From assembly GCA_035654775.1 (NCBI GenBank), contig DASRWB010000067.1:1-64000 (forward strand): DNA of 64,000 nt, given 5' to 3'. The first letter of the stretch is position 1. The number at the start of each line of letters is the position of its first letter. The DNA is from HKST-UBA85 sp035654775 (GTDB taxonomy: Bacteria; Bacteroidota; Bacteroidia; Flavobacteriales; Flavobacteriaceae). Shown one piece after another: positions 7,725-15,837 of this stretch. Position numbers and translations under genes: made by a program. The notes beneath the pieces were generated by a model that was given only the letters and a program-made list of their open reading frames with translations, did no database searches and was not told where the DNA came from.

Positions 7725-8369
7725 ATGGGCTTACTTTCAAAAAAAGACACAAAATTAATTACTGACCCATTAGCTGATAATAATCCTATTACCATTCAGG
7801 TATTGGGAATATGTTCGGCACTAGCCATAACAGCAGAACTTGAAGCTTCTATAGTAATGTCTATTTCTGTATTGTTTGTTTTGGGTGTAGGTAATGTAGT
7901 GATTTCATTGATTCGGAACATTATACCCTCAAAAATAAGGATTATCGTTCAGCTTACTGTAGTAGCGGCTTTGGTAATTATAGTAGATCAAGTGTTAAAA
8001 GCTTTTGCCTATGAGTTGAGTAAAACCCTATCGGTTTTTGTGGGGCTAATTATCACCAACTGTATTATTATGGGTCGTTTTGAAGCTTTTGCTTTAGGTA
8101 ACGGACCCTGGAAATCGTTTTTAGACGGAATTGGGAATGCCTTGGGATATGCCGTTATTCTGGTTATTGTAGGATTTTTCAGAGAGCTTTTAGGTTCCGG
8201 GACTTTGCTAGGTATACAAGTACTAGGTGATCCTATAGCAAAAACCGGATTGTATGCAATAGGCTATGAAAATAACGGTTTTATGCTTTTATCGCCAATG
8301 GCCTTAATAGTAGTTGGTATTATTATTTGGGTACAGCGCAGTAAGAACAGAGATTTAATTGAAGATTAA
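7725..8369 (+). CDS. nqrD: Na+-translocating NADH:quinone reductase subunit D
   Basis: This 214-residue integral membrane protein belongs to the NqrD/RnfE family. It has about six transmembrane helices and the conserved half-membrane motif GLIITNCIIMGR (about residues 107-118) that, with its NqrE counterpart, ligates an iron centre through cysteine. The N-terminal DPLADNNPITIQVLGICSALA is typical, including the second conserved Cys. NqrD and NqrE are inverted homologues and form the central pair of the complex. It is the fourth gene of the operon. Confidence 0.95.
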   Translation: MGLLSKKDTKLITDPLADNNPITIQVLGICSALAITAELEASIVMSISVLFVLGVGNVVISLIRNIIPSKIRIIVQLTVVAALVIIVDQVLKAFAYELSKTLSVFVGLIITNCIIMGRFEAFALGNGPWKSFLDGIGNALGYAVILVIVGFFRELLGSGTLLGIQVLGDPIAKTGLYAIGYENNGFMLLSPMALIVVGIIIWVQRSKNRDLIED

Positions 8370-8415
8370 ACAGGTTTTGTTACCCGGATAAAGGGTTCAA
8401 AAAAAATAAAAAATT

Positions 8416-9132
8416 ATGGAACACATAGAATTATTTTTTAAATCGATATTTATAGACAATATGGTATTTGCCACATTTTTAGGGATGTGTTCATACCTTG
8501 CTGTTTCCAAAAAAGTAACTACAGCCGTAGGCTTAGGTGCTGCAGTAATTTTTGTATTGGCAATTACTGTGCCTCTCAACTGGTTGCTGGACCAATATAT
8601 TTTACAACCCGGTGCATTAACCTGGTTAGGCGCTGAGTTTGCCGATTACGATTTAAGCTTTTTGTCTTTCATTATGTTTATAGCTACCATTGCCACGATG
8701 GTTCAGTTGGTAGAAATAGTAGTTGAAAAATTTTCACCGGCACTTTACAATTCCTTAGGGATTTTCTTACCCTTAATAGCGGTAAACTGTGCTATCTTAG
8801 GAGGTTCATTGTTTATGCAGTCTCGCGAGATAGCCACTATAGGATTAGCTTTTAATTATGGAGTTTCCTCAGGGATAGGATGGTTTTTAGCCATTTTGTC
8901 TATTGCAGCCATCAGAGAAAAAATACGCTATTCCAATGTTCCTGCACCGTTACGCGGATTGGGAATAACCTTTATTATCACCGGATTAATGGCCATAGGT
9001 TTTATGAGTTTTGGAGGAATGTTAACCGGTGGTGATGACGAAGGTAAAGAAGACACTCAAACCGTGCAGGTAGCACCTCAAGAAAAAGATTCTGAAAAGA
9101 AGTTAGCAAACCATACAAAAGTAAACGAGTAA
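8416..9132 (+). CDS. nqrE: Na+-translocating NADH:quinone reductase subunit E
   Basis: NqrE is the second of the two homologous six-helix subunits (NqrE/RnfA family) that coordinate the intramembrane iron. The signature LIAVNCAILGG lies near residue 120-130, and the N-terminal helix has the matching conserved Cys in FLGMCSYLAVSKK. The product has 238 residues and a polar C-terminal tail of about 35 residues rich in Glu, Gln and Lys, longer than in the gammaproteobacterial protein. nqrF starts one base after its stop. The tail is the only unusual point. Confidence 0.95.
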   Translation: MEHIELFFKSIFIDNMVFATFLGMCSYLAVSKKVTTAVGLGAAVIFVLAITVPLNWLLDQYILQPGALTWLGAEFADYDLSFLSFIMFIATIATMVQLVEIVVEKFSPALYNSLGIFLPLIAVNCAILGGSLFMQSREIATIGLAFNYGVSSGIGWFLAILSIAAIREKIRYSNVPAPLRGLGITFIITGLMAIGFMSFGGMLTGGDDEGKEDTQTVQVAPQEKDSEKKLANHTKVNE

Positions 9133-9133
9133 C

Positions 9134-10444
9134 ATGATATTAGCTGCAGGAACATTAGGAACAGTAATCGCAACAGTAGCTGCCTTTTTGGTAGTAACCT
9201 TGTTGCTGGTCGCCCTGTTATTGTTTGTAAAACAAAAACTTTCACCCTCGGGACCGGTTAAGATTAAAATAAACGGAGAAAAAGAAATAGAAGTTTCTTC
9301 CGGCGGAACGCTGTTGACCACACTAGGAAGTCAAAAAATATTTTTACCCTCGGCTTGTGGTGGTGGTGGAACCTGTATTCAGTGTGAGTGCCATGTATTG
9401 TCAGGTGGTGGAGAAGCTTTACCCACCGAGACCCCGCACTTTACCCGAAAAGAGTTGCAGCACGGTGCCAGACTTGCCTGTCAGGTTAAGGTAAAACAAG
9501 ATATGGAAATTACCATACCTGAAGAGGTATTTGGTATAAAAAAATGGGAAGCCGAAGTGGTACGAAACTACAACGTAGCTTCTTTTATTAAGGAGTTCGT
9601 TGTACGTATTCCGGAAGATATGAATTACAAAGCCGGAGGATACATTCAAATTGAAATTCCGCCTTGTACTGTAAAATATGAAGATATAGACATTACCGCA
9701 CATCCGGAGGAACATGAAACTCCAGATAAGTTTAAAGCCGAGTGGGATAAATTCAATCTTTGGCCATTGGTGATGAAAAATACAGAAACCGTTGAGCGAG
9801 CCTATTCTATGGCTTCTTACCCCGCGGAAGGACGTGACATTACGCTTAATGTGCGTATTGCCACACCCCCGTGGGACAGAAACAAAAACGGATGGATGGA
9901 CGTAAATCCGGGGATAGCCTCATCGTATATTTTTAATCAAAAACCGGGTGACAAGGTAACTATTTCAGGGCCTTACGGTGAGTTCTTTATCAACGAGTCT
10001 GAAGCTGAAATGCTTTACGTAGGCGGTGGCGCCGGAATGGCACCTATGCGCTCGCATTTGTATCACTTGTTCAGAACGGTTAAAACCGGCCGAAAGGTAA
10101 CTTACTGGTACGGTGGACGTTCAAAGCGCGAGTTGTTTTATATTGACCACTTTAGAAATCTGGAAAAAGATTTTCCTAACTTTAAATTTTATATGGCGCT
10201 TTCTGAGCCTTTACCGGAAGACAACTGGAAGGTGAAAAAAGATATAAATGATGAAGAAGGTGATGGTTTTGTAGGGTTTATTCACAATTGTGTAATAGAA
10301 AATTACTTAAATCATCATGAAACGCCAGAAGATATCGAACTGTATTTCTGTGGGCCACCATTGATGAACCAAGCGGTTCAAAAAATGGGAGAAGATTTTG
10401 GTATCCCTGACGAAAACATTCGATTTGATGACTTTGGAGGCTAG
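9134..10444 (+). CDS. nqrF: Na+-translocating NADH:quinone reductase subunit F
   Basis: NqrF is the NADH-oxidising entry subunit (436 residues). It has one N-terminal membrane helix (about residues 9-32), a ferredoxin-type [2Fe-2S] domain with Cys75, Cys81, Cys84 and Cys116, and a ferredoxin-reductase module with the FAD motif RAYSMASYP and the NAD-binding YVGGGAGMAPMRSHL. These cysteine spacings match the known NqrF cluster. Electrons flow NADH to FAD to [2Fe-2S] and then to the membrane flavins. It ends the nqr operon; a strong hairpin terminator follows 26 bases later. Confidence 0.97.
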   Translation: MILAAGTLGTVIATVAAFLVVTLLLVALLLFVKQKLSPSGPVKIKINGEKEIEVSSGGTLLTTLGSQKIFLPSACGGGGTCIQCECHVLSGGGEALPTETPHFTRKELQHGARLACQVKVKQDMEITIPEEVFGIKKWEAEVVRNYNVASFIKEFVVRIPEDMNYKAGGYIQIEIPPCTVKYEDIDITAHPEEHETPDKFKAEWDKFNLWPLVMKNTETVERAYSMASYPAEGRDITLNVRIATPPWDRNKNGWMDVNPGIASSYIFNQKPGDKVTISGPYGEFFINESEAEMLYVGGGAGMAPMRSHLYHLFRTVKTGRKVTYWYGGRSKRELFYIDHFRNLEKDFPNFKFYMALSEPLPEDNWKVKKDINDEEGDGFVGFIHNCVIENYLNHHETPEDIELYFCGPPLMNQAVQKMGEDFGIPDENIRFDDFGG

Positions 10445-10470
10445 ACAAAAACAGCTTCTTGCTTTATAAA

Positions 10471-10500
10471 AAAACCGACTTAAAACAAGTCGGTTTTTTT
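10471..10500 (+). terminator. terminator of the nqr operon
   Basis: AAAACCGACTT and AAGTCGGTTTT pair over 11 bp around the loop AAAAC and run into a T tract. It sits just after nqrF. The hairpin touches the stop of the convergent minus-strand gene and could serve both directions. Confidence 0.85.
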
Positions 10501-10951
10501 AGGTTTTAACCAAAGGAAGTGAAGTTGTTTTCAGTAGCTGTTTCACTTTTTTCAATGTAACCCTATCTGAGCCATAATCTAACCGGTAAAGTAAGTTAAC
10601 GGTTTTACACAATCCGTGAAAAAGCCGTGTTTTATCCGGAGTGTCTTTAGGCTTAGGATTCAGATAATGCAGCGGAAGCTCATATCCGCAAGCTTTTAAA
10701 AAAGTTTGTTCTATGTGAAGCAGTTCCAAAGGTGTATACCCGTTAAACCGTCTTCCAAGTGTTTGGTGTACTTGTCCAACATAATTGAGTTTTAAAGAAC
10801 CGTGATTATCGGACAAGTGTTTCCAGGTGTCAGAACCATCTAAAATAGTACCTACCGCACATTGCTTGCAGCATTCGGGATACAGCTTTCCGGAGGTAAA
10901 AGCCATATACAGTTTTTTTACGGCATTTTCTAATCGGTTTGAGGTATTCAT
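10499..10951 (-). CDS. conserved protein of unknown function beside nqrF
   Basis: The 150-residue product has no signal peptide or membrane helix. Notable residues are a cysteine group near the N-terminus (Cys27, Cys28, Cys31), His45 and His50 in WKHLSDNHGS, and Cys88. The arrangement could bind a metal, but I cannot name a family. The central FNGYTPLELLHIEQTFLKACGY stretch is strongly patterned and looks conserved rather than random. It converges on the nqr terminator. Its place next to nqrF and apbE hints at a link with the sodium pump, but this is only positional evidence. Confidence 0.7.
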   Translation of the reverse strand: MNTSNRLENAVKKLYMAFTSGKLYPECCKQCAVGTILDGSDTWKHLSDNHGSLKLNYVGQVHQTLGRRFNGYTPLELLHIEQTFLKACGYELPLHYLNPKPKDTPDKTRLFHGLCKTVNLLYRLDYGSDRVTLKKVKQLLKTTSLPLVKT

Positions 10952-11017
10952 AGGCGAATGTTTACTTCTAAAAAGTTACAAAATTTTTTTTAAGTAGCGA
11001 AAGCAGATAAATAATAG

Positions 11018-11025
11018 TATTTTTG
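11018..11025 (+). promoter_or_regulatory. -7 element, likely leaderless transcript
   Basis: TATTTTTG fits TAnnTTTG exactly and ends 4 bases before the ATG at 11030. The transcript would start at or next to the start codon. Identical spacing occurs at 25266, 45038 and 59033. Confidence 0.6.
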
Positions 11026-11029
11026 TTGT

Positions 11030-11407
11030 ATGGGCAAACCATTAACACCACAGGATTTACACAATTTGGCCATGAACCACGTAGGCCGAGATCTTGAAAA
11101 ACGCGGGTTTGAGTTTGTGGCCGTAAACAGTACCCTCAAAAAGCATCCGCAATTTGTTTGTATTGATAAAAATAGCAAGTATTACTTTGTTCTTGTGCGT
11201 GTGGTTATGTTGCCCGAAAATCCCAACAATTATGATGTAGTTTGGATGGAAACCTTTAAGCAGCATGCCCGAGATAAGGAAGCACAGGTACTTTATGCCG
11301 GCGTAGGCTTAGGAAACCCCAACGGTGAAGATTTGCCTTTGTATTACAATGAAGAATACCTGATGGAATACAGTGGTATTCAGGTTATAGATATGAATTT
11401 AAATTAA
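11030..11407 (+). CDS. conserved small protein encoded with apbE
   Basis: The 125-residue soluble protein has no signal peptide. Its fold looks alpha/beta: an N-terminal helix (QDLHNLAMNHVGRDLEKRGF), then strands FEFVAVN and FVCIDKNSKYYFVLVRVV, then a helix TFKQHARDKEAQVLYAGVGLG, a pattern reminiscent of small restriction-endonuclease-like or DUF folds, though catalytic residues are not evident. I do not recognise a named family. apbE starts one base after its stop, so both are surely cotranscribed. This makes it a candidate helper for NQR flavinylation or assembly, but that rests on context only. Its promoter suggests a leaderless mRNA. Confidence 0.8.
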   Translation: MGKPLTPQDLHNLAMNHVGRDLEKRGFEFVAVNSTLKKHPQFVCIDKNSKYYFVLVRVVMLPENPNNYDVVWMETFKQHARDKEAQVLYAGVGLGNPNGEDLPLYYNEEYLMEYSGIQVIDMNLN

Positions 11408-11408
11408 A

Positions 11409-12392
11409 ATGATAAAAAGAGTTTTTCTACAGCTATTTGCTTTTACCTTGCTGTATTGTTCACCGTCCAAGGAAAATATAAAGACTACCGGTTATGTTTT
11501 TGGAACTACATATTCAATTCAGTATTACAGCACTACAGGAGAAGATTATCAACAACAGTTTGATAGTATTTTCAATGTTATTAATCAGTCAATGTCTACA
11601 TATATTGACAGTTCAATTATTTCAAAAGTAAACCGAAATGAGACACAAGAAATAGACTTTCATTTTAAACGTGTATTAGAAAAGTCATTTGAAATATATA
11701 ATGAAACCAATGGATTGTTTGACCCAACTATAGGCGTAGTTGTCAATGCATGGGACTTTGGTCCACAAGGCAGAATACAAAATTTAGACCGTTCGAAGAT
11801 TGATAGTTTGATGGCTTATGTAGGGTTAAACAAAATTACCTTGAAGGATCAAAAATTGACTAAACCTTACGGGGCATATATAGATTTTAACGCTATAGCA
11901 AAGGGTTATGCATTAGATGTTACAGGTGAGTTTTTAGAAAGCAAAGAAGTTCAAGATTACTTGATTGAAATAGGAGGAGAAATACGAACAAAAGGGATAA
12001 ATAAAGAAAAAAATACTTTATGGAAAGTAGGAATAGAAATGCCGCATTTTGATGGTAGTCAGTCTATAATGAAGGCCGTAGCCCTTACCGATGTCTCCAT
12101 GGCAACTTCGGGTACGTACCGGAAGTTTAAAGTGGACGAACAGGGAAATCGGTATTCACACATTATAGACACCAAAACGGGCTATCCGAGTAAAACCAAC
12201 TTGTTGAGTATATCGGTTATAGCTGAAGACTGTATGACAGCAGACGCCTATGCTACCGCTTTCAAAGCTATGGGGATTGATAAAATAAAACACTTTTTGA
12301 ACACACATCCTGAGTTTAAAGTATTTCTGATTTTTGAAAATGAAAAAAAGGAATTGGAAACTATGGCATTAAATCACTTTCCGGAGCATTAA
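11409..12392 (+). CDS. apbE: FAD:protein FMN transferase (flavin transferase)
   Basis: ApbE transfers FMN from FAD onto a Thr in target proteins at the outer face of the inner membrane. The 327-residue product is a lipoprotein by its N-terminus (hydrophobic run ending LLYC, lipid Cys17). It carries the family segments YSTTGEDYQ, the SMSTYIDSSIISKVNR stretch, DPTIGVVVNAWDFGP, IDFNAIAKGYALD, the glycine-rich IEIGGEI and the C-terminal HIIDTKTGYPSK with DCMTADAYATAF. NqrB and NqrC are the obvious substrates, encoded just upstream. It overlaps the convergent methyltransferase gene by 32 bases at the 3' ends. Confidence 0.95.
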   Translation: MIKRVFLQLFAFTLLYCSPSKENIKTTGYVFGTTYSIQYYSTTGEDYQQQFDSIFNVINQSMSTYIDSSIISKVNRNETQEIDFHFKRVLEKSFEIYNETNGLFDPTIGVVVNAWDFGPQGRIQNLDRSKIDSLMAYVGLNKITLKDQKLTKPYGAYIDFNAIAKGYALDVTGEFLESKEVQDYLIEIGGEIRTKGINKEKNTLWKVGIEMPHFDGSQSIMKAVALTDVSMATSGTYRKFKVDEQGNRYSHIIDTKTGYPSKTNLLSISVIAEDCMTADAYATAFKAMGIDKIKHFLNTHPEFKVFLIFENEKKELETMALNHFPEH

Positions 12393-13155
12393 TTTTTTTA
12401 ACCAGAGGAATAATTTCTCCTTTTGCCAAGCCGTATTTTTTAATTTCATCTTCAGAGAAACTTGAAGTGTAATGAATTTCCTCTACGGTAAAACCGGCAG
12501 CTCTAAGCTTGTCAAAATAATCACGCCCGTAAATACGTACGTGATCATACTGTCCAAAAATTTTAGCCCGTTCTTTTTTATTGGTAATGCTATTGTCTTC
12601 AAATGTTTTTTCTCTGCTTAACTGCTGCGGCACTTGAAAAATACCCCATCCATTAGGTTTCATCACCCGATAGAGTTCCTGCAAGGCTTTGGTATCGTCC
12701 GGAATATGTTCCAGCACATGGTTGCAAAGGATAACATCAAAACTGTTGTCCGGAAAAGGAAGGTTGCAAATATCGGCCTTAACTTCGGCCAGTGGTGAGT
12801 TTAAATCGGTTGTGGTATATTGAATATTTGACAGTTTCTTAAAGCGCTTAAAAAAAGCCTGTTCCGGAGCAAAATGCAATACCTTAAGGTTTTCAGAAAA
12901 AAAAGGAGTTTCTTTTTTCAGAAATAACCAAAGCAACCTGTGTCGTTCCAGACTCAATGTAGAAGGAGACAAGACGTTGTCTCTTTGTTTACCGTAACCG
13001 TAAGGTAAAAATGTTTTAAATCCTTTGCCGTCGATAGGGTCAATAAAATCATTGCCTTTTAAAAAAAAGGCAAGCAGAGGTCGAGCAATAAGGCTTAACC
13101 TGATTAAAAGAGGTCTTGGCAGTGTGTTTAGGACTATTTTAAAAAGTTTTTTCAT
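12361..13155 (-). CDS. class I SAM-dependent methyltransferase
   Basis: The 264-residue protein has a Methyltransf_11-type core: a glycine-poor motif I region around KVLHFAPEQAFFKRF (about residues 88-102), an acidic second strand ending in TTDLNSP, the motif ADICNLPFPDNSFDVILCNHVLEHI near residues 127-151, and a post-motif GWGIFQVPQ. The N-terminal 80 residues are basic and may contact membrane or substrate. The substrate is unknown. It lies just downstream of map on the same strand (6-base gap), so the two are likely cotranscribed. Motif I lacks the usual GxGxG, as in several Bacteroidota family members. Confidence 0.82.
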   Translation of the reverse strand: MKKLFKIVLNTLPRPLLIRLSLIARPLLAFFLKGNDFIDPIDGKGFKTFLPYGYGKQRDNVLSPSTLSLERHRLLWLFLKKETPFFSENLKVLHFAPEQAFFKRFKKLSNIQYTTTDLNSPLAEVKADICNLPFPDNSFDVILCNHVLEHIPDDTKALQELYRVMKPNGWGIFQVPQQLSREKTFEDNSITNKKERAKIFGQYDHVRIYGRDYFDKLRAAGFTVEEIHYTSSFSEDEIKKYGLAKGEIIPLVKKINAPESDLMP

Positions 13156-13161
13156 TTAGAA

Positions 13162-13980
13162 TTAAAGCACCAGTGTCTTTTGTCTAAATTCTGTTTCTTC
13201 ATCGCTTGTTATGCCTAAGGCTTCGTAGATATAGGCAAACGTAGACAAGATTTCAGGTTTTCCGTTAATAAGTGCGACATCGTGTTCAAAATGAGCGCTT
13301 GGTTTTCCATCAAGGGTTACAATGGTCCATCCGTCTTTCAGTTGTTTTATTCGGTGTGTGCCTAAATTTATCATAGGTTCAATGGCGACTACCTGACCTT
13401 CAATAAACTTTTTCCCTTTGCCGCGTTTCCCGTAATTAGGCATTTCGGGGTCTTCATGCATTTTACGACCTAAACCGTGACCCACCAATTCGCGAACCAC
13501 ACCATAGCCGTGAGACTCACAGAAATTTTGAATGGCAAAACCTACATCACCTACACGATTTCCGGCTTTAAATTCGCGAATGCCTATATAAAGGGATTCT
13601 TTAGTTACTTGCAGTAGTTTTTTGGTTTCAGGAGATACTTCACCTATTTCAAAAGTATAAGCGTGATCACCATAAAACCCATTCATCAAAGCGCCACAAT
13701 CTATGGAAACGATATCGCCTTCTTGCAGAGGTTTATCAGTAGGAAGTCCATGAACTACAGCCTCATTGACACTGCATAACAGGGTAGAAGGACAATCGTA
13801 AAGCCCTAAAAATCCGGGAACGGCTCCCTGATCGCGTATAAAATCTTCGGCTAATTTATCCAGTTGTTTGGTGGTTATGCCGGGTTTAAGTTCTTTGGCG
13901 AGCATGCCCAAGGTTTTGGAAACTACCAAGGCACTTTGGCGCATTAATTCAATTTCTTCAAGCGTTTTTGGGATAATCAT
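13162..13980 (-). CDS. map: type I methionine aminopeptidase
   Basis: Methionine aminopeptidase removes the initiator Met from new proteins using two divalent metals. The 272-residue product has the pita-bread fold landmarks in order: VNEAVVHGLP (substrate His), GDIVSIDCGALMNGFYGDHAYTF with two metal Asp residues, GHGLGRKMHEDPEMPNYG with the metal His, AIEPMINLG with a metal Glu and AHFEHDVALI with the last Glu. Compared with E. coli (264 residues) it has a short C-terminal extension. A perfect -7 element precedes it. A methyltransferase gene follows 6 bases downstream. Confidence 0.95.
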   Translation of the reverse strand: MIIPKTLEEIELMRQSALVVSKTLGMLAKELKPGITTKQLDKLAEDFIRDQGAVPGFLGLYDCPSTLLCSVNEAVVHGLPTDKPLQEGDIVSIDCGALMNGFYGDHAYTFEIGEVSPETKKLLQVTKESLYIGIREFKAGNRVGDVGFAIQNFCESHGYGVVRELVGHGLGRKMHEDPEMPNYGKRGKGKKFIEGQVVAIEPMINLGTHRIKQLKDGWTIVTLDGKPSAHFEHDVALINGKPEILSTFAYIYEALGITSDEETEFRQKTLVL

Positions 13981-13997
13981 AACTACAATAATATGGG

Positions 13998-14005
13998 CAA
14001 AGATA
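13998..14005 (-). promoter_or_regulatory. -7 element upstream of map
   Basis: The minus strand reads TATCTTTG, a perfect TAnnTTTG, ending 17 bases before the map start codon. Confidence 0.6.
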
Positions 14006-14075
14006 CTTAAAATTAAATGGAATTCTTTTTATAATAAACATGACTTTAGGCAGTTTTTAGTTGGTAATTATTGAA

Positions 14076-14083
14076 TAATTTTG
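14076..14083 (+). promoter_or_regulatory. -7 element upstream of the CoA-transferase gene
   Basis: TAATTTTG is a perfect TAnnTTTG, ending 19 bases before the ATG at 14103. With the map promoter it forms a divergent promoter region. Confidence 0.55.
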
Positions 14084-14102
14084 TACTCTAAAATAAAAAA
14101 TC

Positions 14103-15374
14103 ATGTATACACCCATAAGCGCCGAAGAAGCGGTAAAAGTTATAAAGTCTAACAGTAAAGTTTACATTCAGGCCGCTGCAGCAGCGCCTCAAGTGTTAAT
14201 TAAAGCATTAACCGCCAGACACGAAGAGTTACGCAATGTAGAAATTTGTCAATTGCATACCGAAGGAGAAGCGCCGTATGCCAATCCGGAATTAAAAGAG
14301 AGTTTTCATGTAAACTCCTTTTTTATCGGGAAGAATGTGCGACACACTTTAAAAGCCGGAAACGGTTCGTACACACCGGTATTTTTGAGTGAACTGCCGT
14401 TGCTATTCAAACGAAACATAATAGACCTGCAGGTAGCTTTAATCCATGTTTCGGTGCCGGACAGGCACGGGTATTGTTCCTTGGGTGTTTCTATTGAAGC
14501 CACTTTGGCAGCCATAGACAATGCCGATTATGTGATTGCCCAAGTAAACCATCAAATGCCAAGAACTCATGGTGCCGGAATTATTCATATTTCCGAAATA
14601 GATGCTTTTGTAGAATGTGATGAGCCCTTACCTGTTCATGCGGTATGTGAACCTACTGAAACCGAAAATAAAATTGGAAATCACGTAGCCGGTTTAATAG
14701 AAGACCGAAGTACCTTACAAATGGGAATAGGGAATATTCCCAATGCCGTATTGTCCCGATTAGGCAACCATAAAGACTTAGGTTTGCATACTGAAATGTT
14801 TTCTGATGGTGTGATAGATTTAATTTTAAAAGATGTCATAAACGGAAATTACAAAGGAATCAATCGAGGAAGAGCCTTGGCAACATTTTTAATGGGTTCA
14901 AAGCGGCTGTATGATTATGTAGACGACAATCCGTTTATAGAAATGCGAGCATCCAACTATACCAATGACGTTTCCATTATAAAATTAAATCCAAGAATGG
15001 TGGCCATAAACTCTGCCATAGAAGTGGATGTTACCGGACAGGTTTGTGCCGATTCGATTGGACCGCATATGTATTCCGGAGTTGGCGGTCAAATGGACTT
15101 TATAAGAGGTGCTTCGCTTAGTGAAGGTGGAAAAGCTATTATTGCTTTGCCTTCTACCACAAAAACAGGAATAAGCAGAATAGTGCCAACACTAAAACCC
15201 GGCGCCGGAGTGGTAACCACGCGCTCACACGTGCATTATGTAGTTACTGAATACGGGATTGCTAATTTGTATGGAAAAACCATAAAAGAACGCGTAAAAG
15301 CGTTGGTAAACATTGCGCATCCAGATCATAGAGAAGCGATAGACAAACAATATTTTGAACTGATAGGGTATTAA
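14103..15374 (+). CDS. acetyl-CoA hydrolase/transferase family protein
   Basis: The 423-residue protein belongs to the acetyl-CoA hydrolase / 4-hydroxybutyrate CoA-transferase family. Visible landmarks are the N-terminal EEAVKVIKSNSKVYI, the middle VSVPDRHGYCSLGVSIE, MGIGNIPNAVLSRL with the CoA-binding glycines, LHTEMFSDGVIDL (expected catalytic Glu), VGGQMDFIRGASLSEGG and the C-terminal YVVTEYGIANLYGK. Members swap CoA between acetate and other short acids or hydrolyse acyl-CoA. The exact substrate pair is not readable from sequence. It stands alone under its own promoter and converges on a HAD-like gene. Confidence 0.9.
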   Translation: MYTPISAEEAVKVIKSNSKVYIQAAAAAPQVLIKALTARHEELRNVEICQLHTEGEAPYANPELKESFHVNSFFIGKNVRHTLKAGNGSYTPVFLSELPLLFKRNIIDLQVALIHVSVPDRHGYCSLGVSIEATLAAIDNADYVIAQVNHQMPRTHGAGIIHISEIDAFVECDEPLPVHAVCEPTETENKIGNHVAGLIEDRSTLQMGIGNIPNAVLSRLGNHKDLGLHTEMFSDGVIDLILKDVINGNYKGINRGRALATFLMGSKRLYDYVDDNPFIEMRASNYTNDVSIIKLNPRMVAINSAIEVDVTGQVCADSIGPHMYSGVGGQMDFIRGASLSEGGKAIIALPSTTKTGISRIVPTLKPGAGVVTTRSHVHYVVTEYGIANLYGKTIKERVKALVNIAHPDHREAIDKQYFELIGY

Positions 15375-15377
15375 GTT

Positions 15378-15794
15378 TTATCGCCACAGAAAAGAGAAGA
15401 ATCCTCTTTTCTTTTTTATGGGATTCTGTGGGTTATATTTTGGGTTTGAAAGCATTTGGTAAATTTTTCCCCAGCCTAAAAACCCGCCAATATTTCTGTC
15501 GTCAATAAACAAGTCGGCATGAATTTTTCGGCTTTTGGTGTAGTCGAAGCGTTCTTCGGGGAAACTTTTGTTTACGGCATAAAACTCAAGACCGTTTTTT
15601 TTGCAGAAATCTACAGCTTCTTCCAGCCTGATATCGCTTCTGTAGGTCCATAGAATTAGCCGGTGACCGTCGTTTTGAAGTCTTTTTAGCGTTTCGAAAG
15701 CAAAAAGTTTGGGCTTGCCAATTTTTGGGTAGGCATCTTCAACAATAGTTCCGTCAAAATCTACAGCAATTACCAGTGAGATCTGTTTATTCAT
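15378..15794 (-). CDS. small HAD-superfamily phosphatase-like protein
   Basis: The 138-residue protein starts with the HAD motif I (VIAVDFDGTIVED, nucleophile Asp13 and Asp15). Motif II is likely in LILWTYRSD, and an acidic motif IV lies at ADLFIDDRNIGGFLG (about residues 92-107). The short length and lack of a cap domain resemble the BT_0820-type hydrolases of Bacteroidota. The substrate is unknown. The C-terminus is basic. It has its own promoter and converges on the CoA-transferase gene 3 bases away. Confidence 0.85.
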   Translation of the reverse strand: MNKQISLVIAVDFDGTIVEDAYPKIGKPKLFAFETLKRLQNDGHRLILWTYRSDIRLEEAVDFCKKNGLEFYAVNKSFPEERFDYTKSRKIHADLFIDDRNIGGFLGWGKIYQMLSNPKYNPQNPIKKKRGFFSFLWR

Positions 15795-15811
15795 GTTTTT
15801 TGGGTTGGATG

Positions 15812-15819
15812 CAAAATTA
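15812..15819 (-). promoter_or_regulatory. -7 element upstream of the HAD-like gene
   Basis: The minus strand reads TAATTTTG, a perfect TAnnTTTG, ending 17 bases before the start codon at 15794. Confidence 0.55.
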
Positions 15820-15837
15820 CAATATATAAATTATTTG

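Noticed and set aside
10499..11407. Naming the two small genes near nqrF as NQR subunits
   Set aside because: All six subunits are already present and neither product has NQR motifs; only their position links them to the complex.
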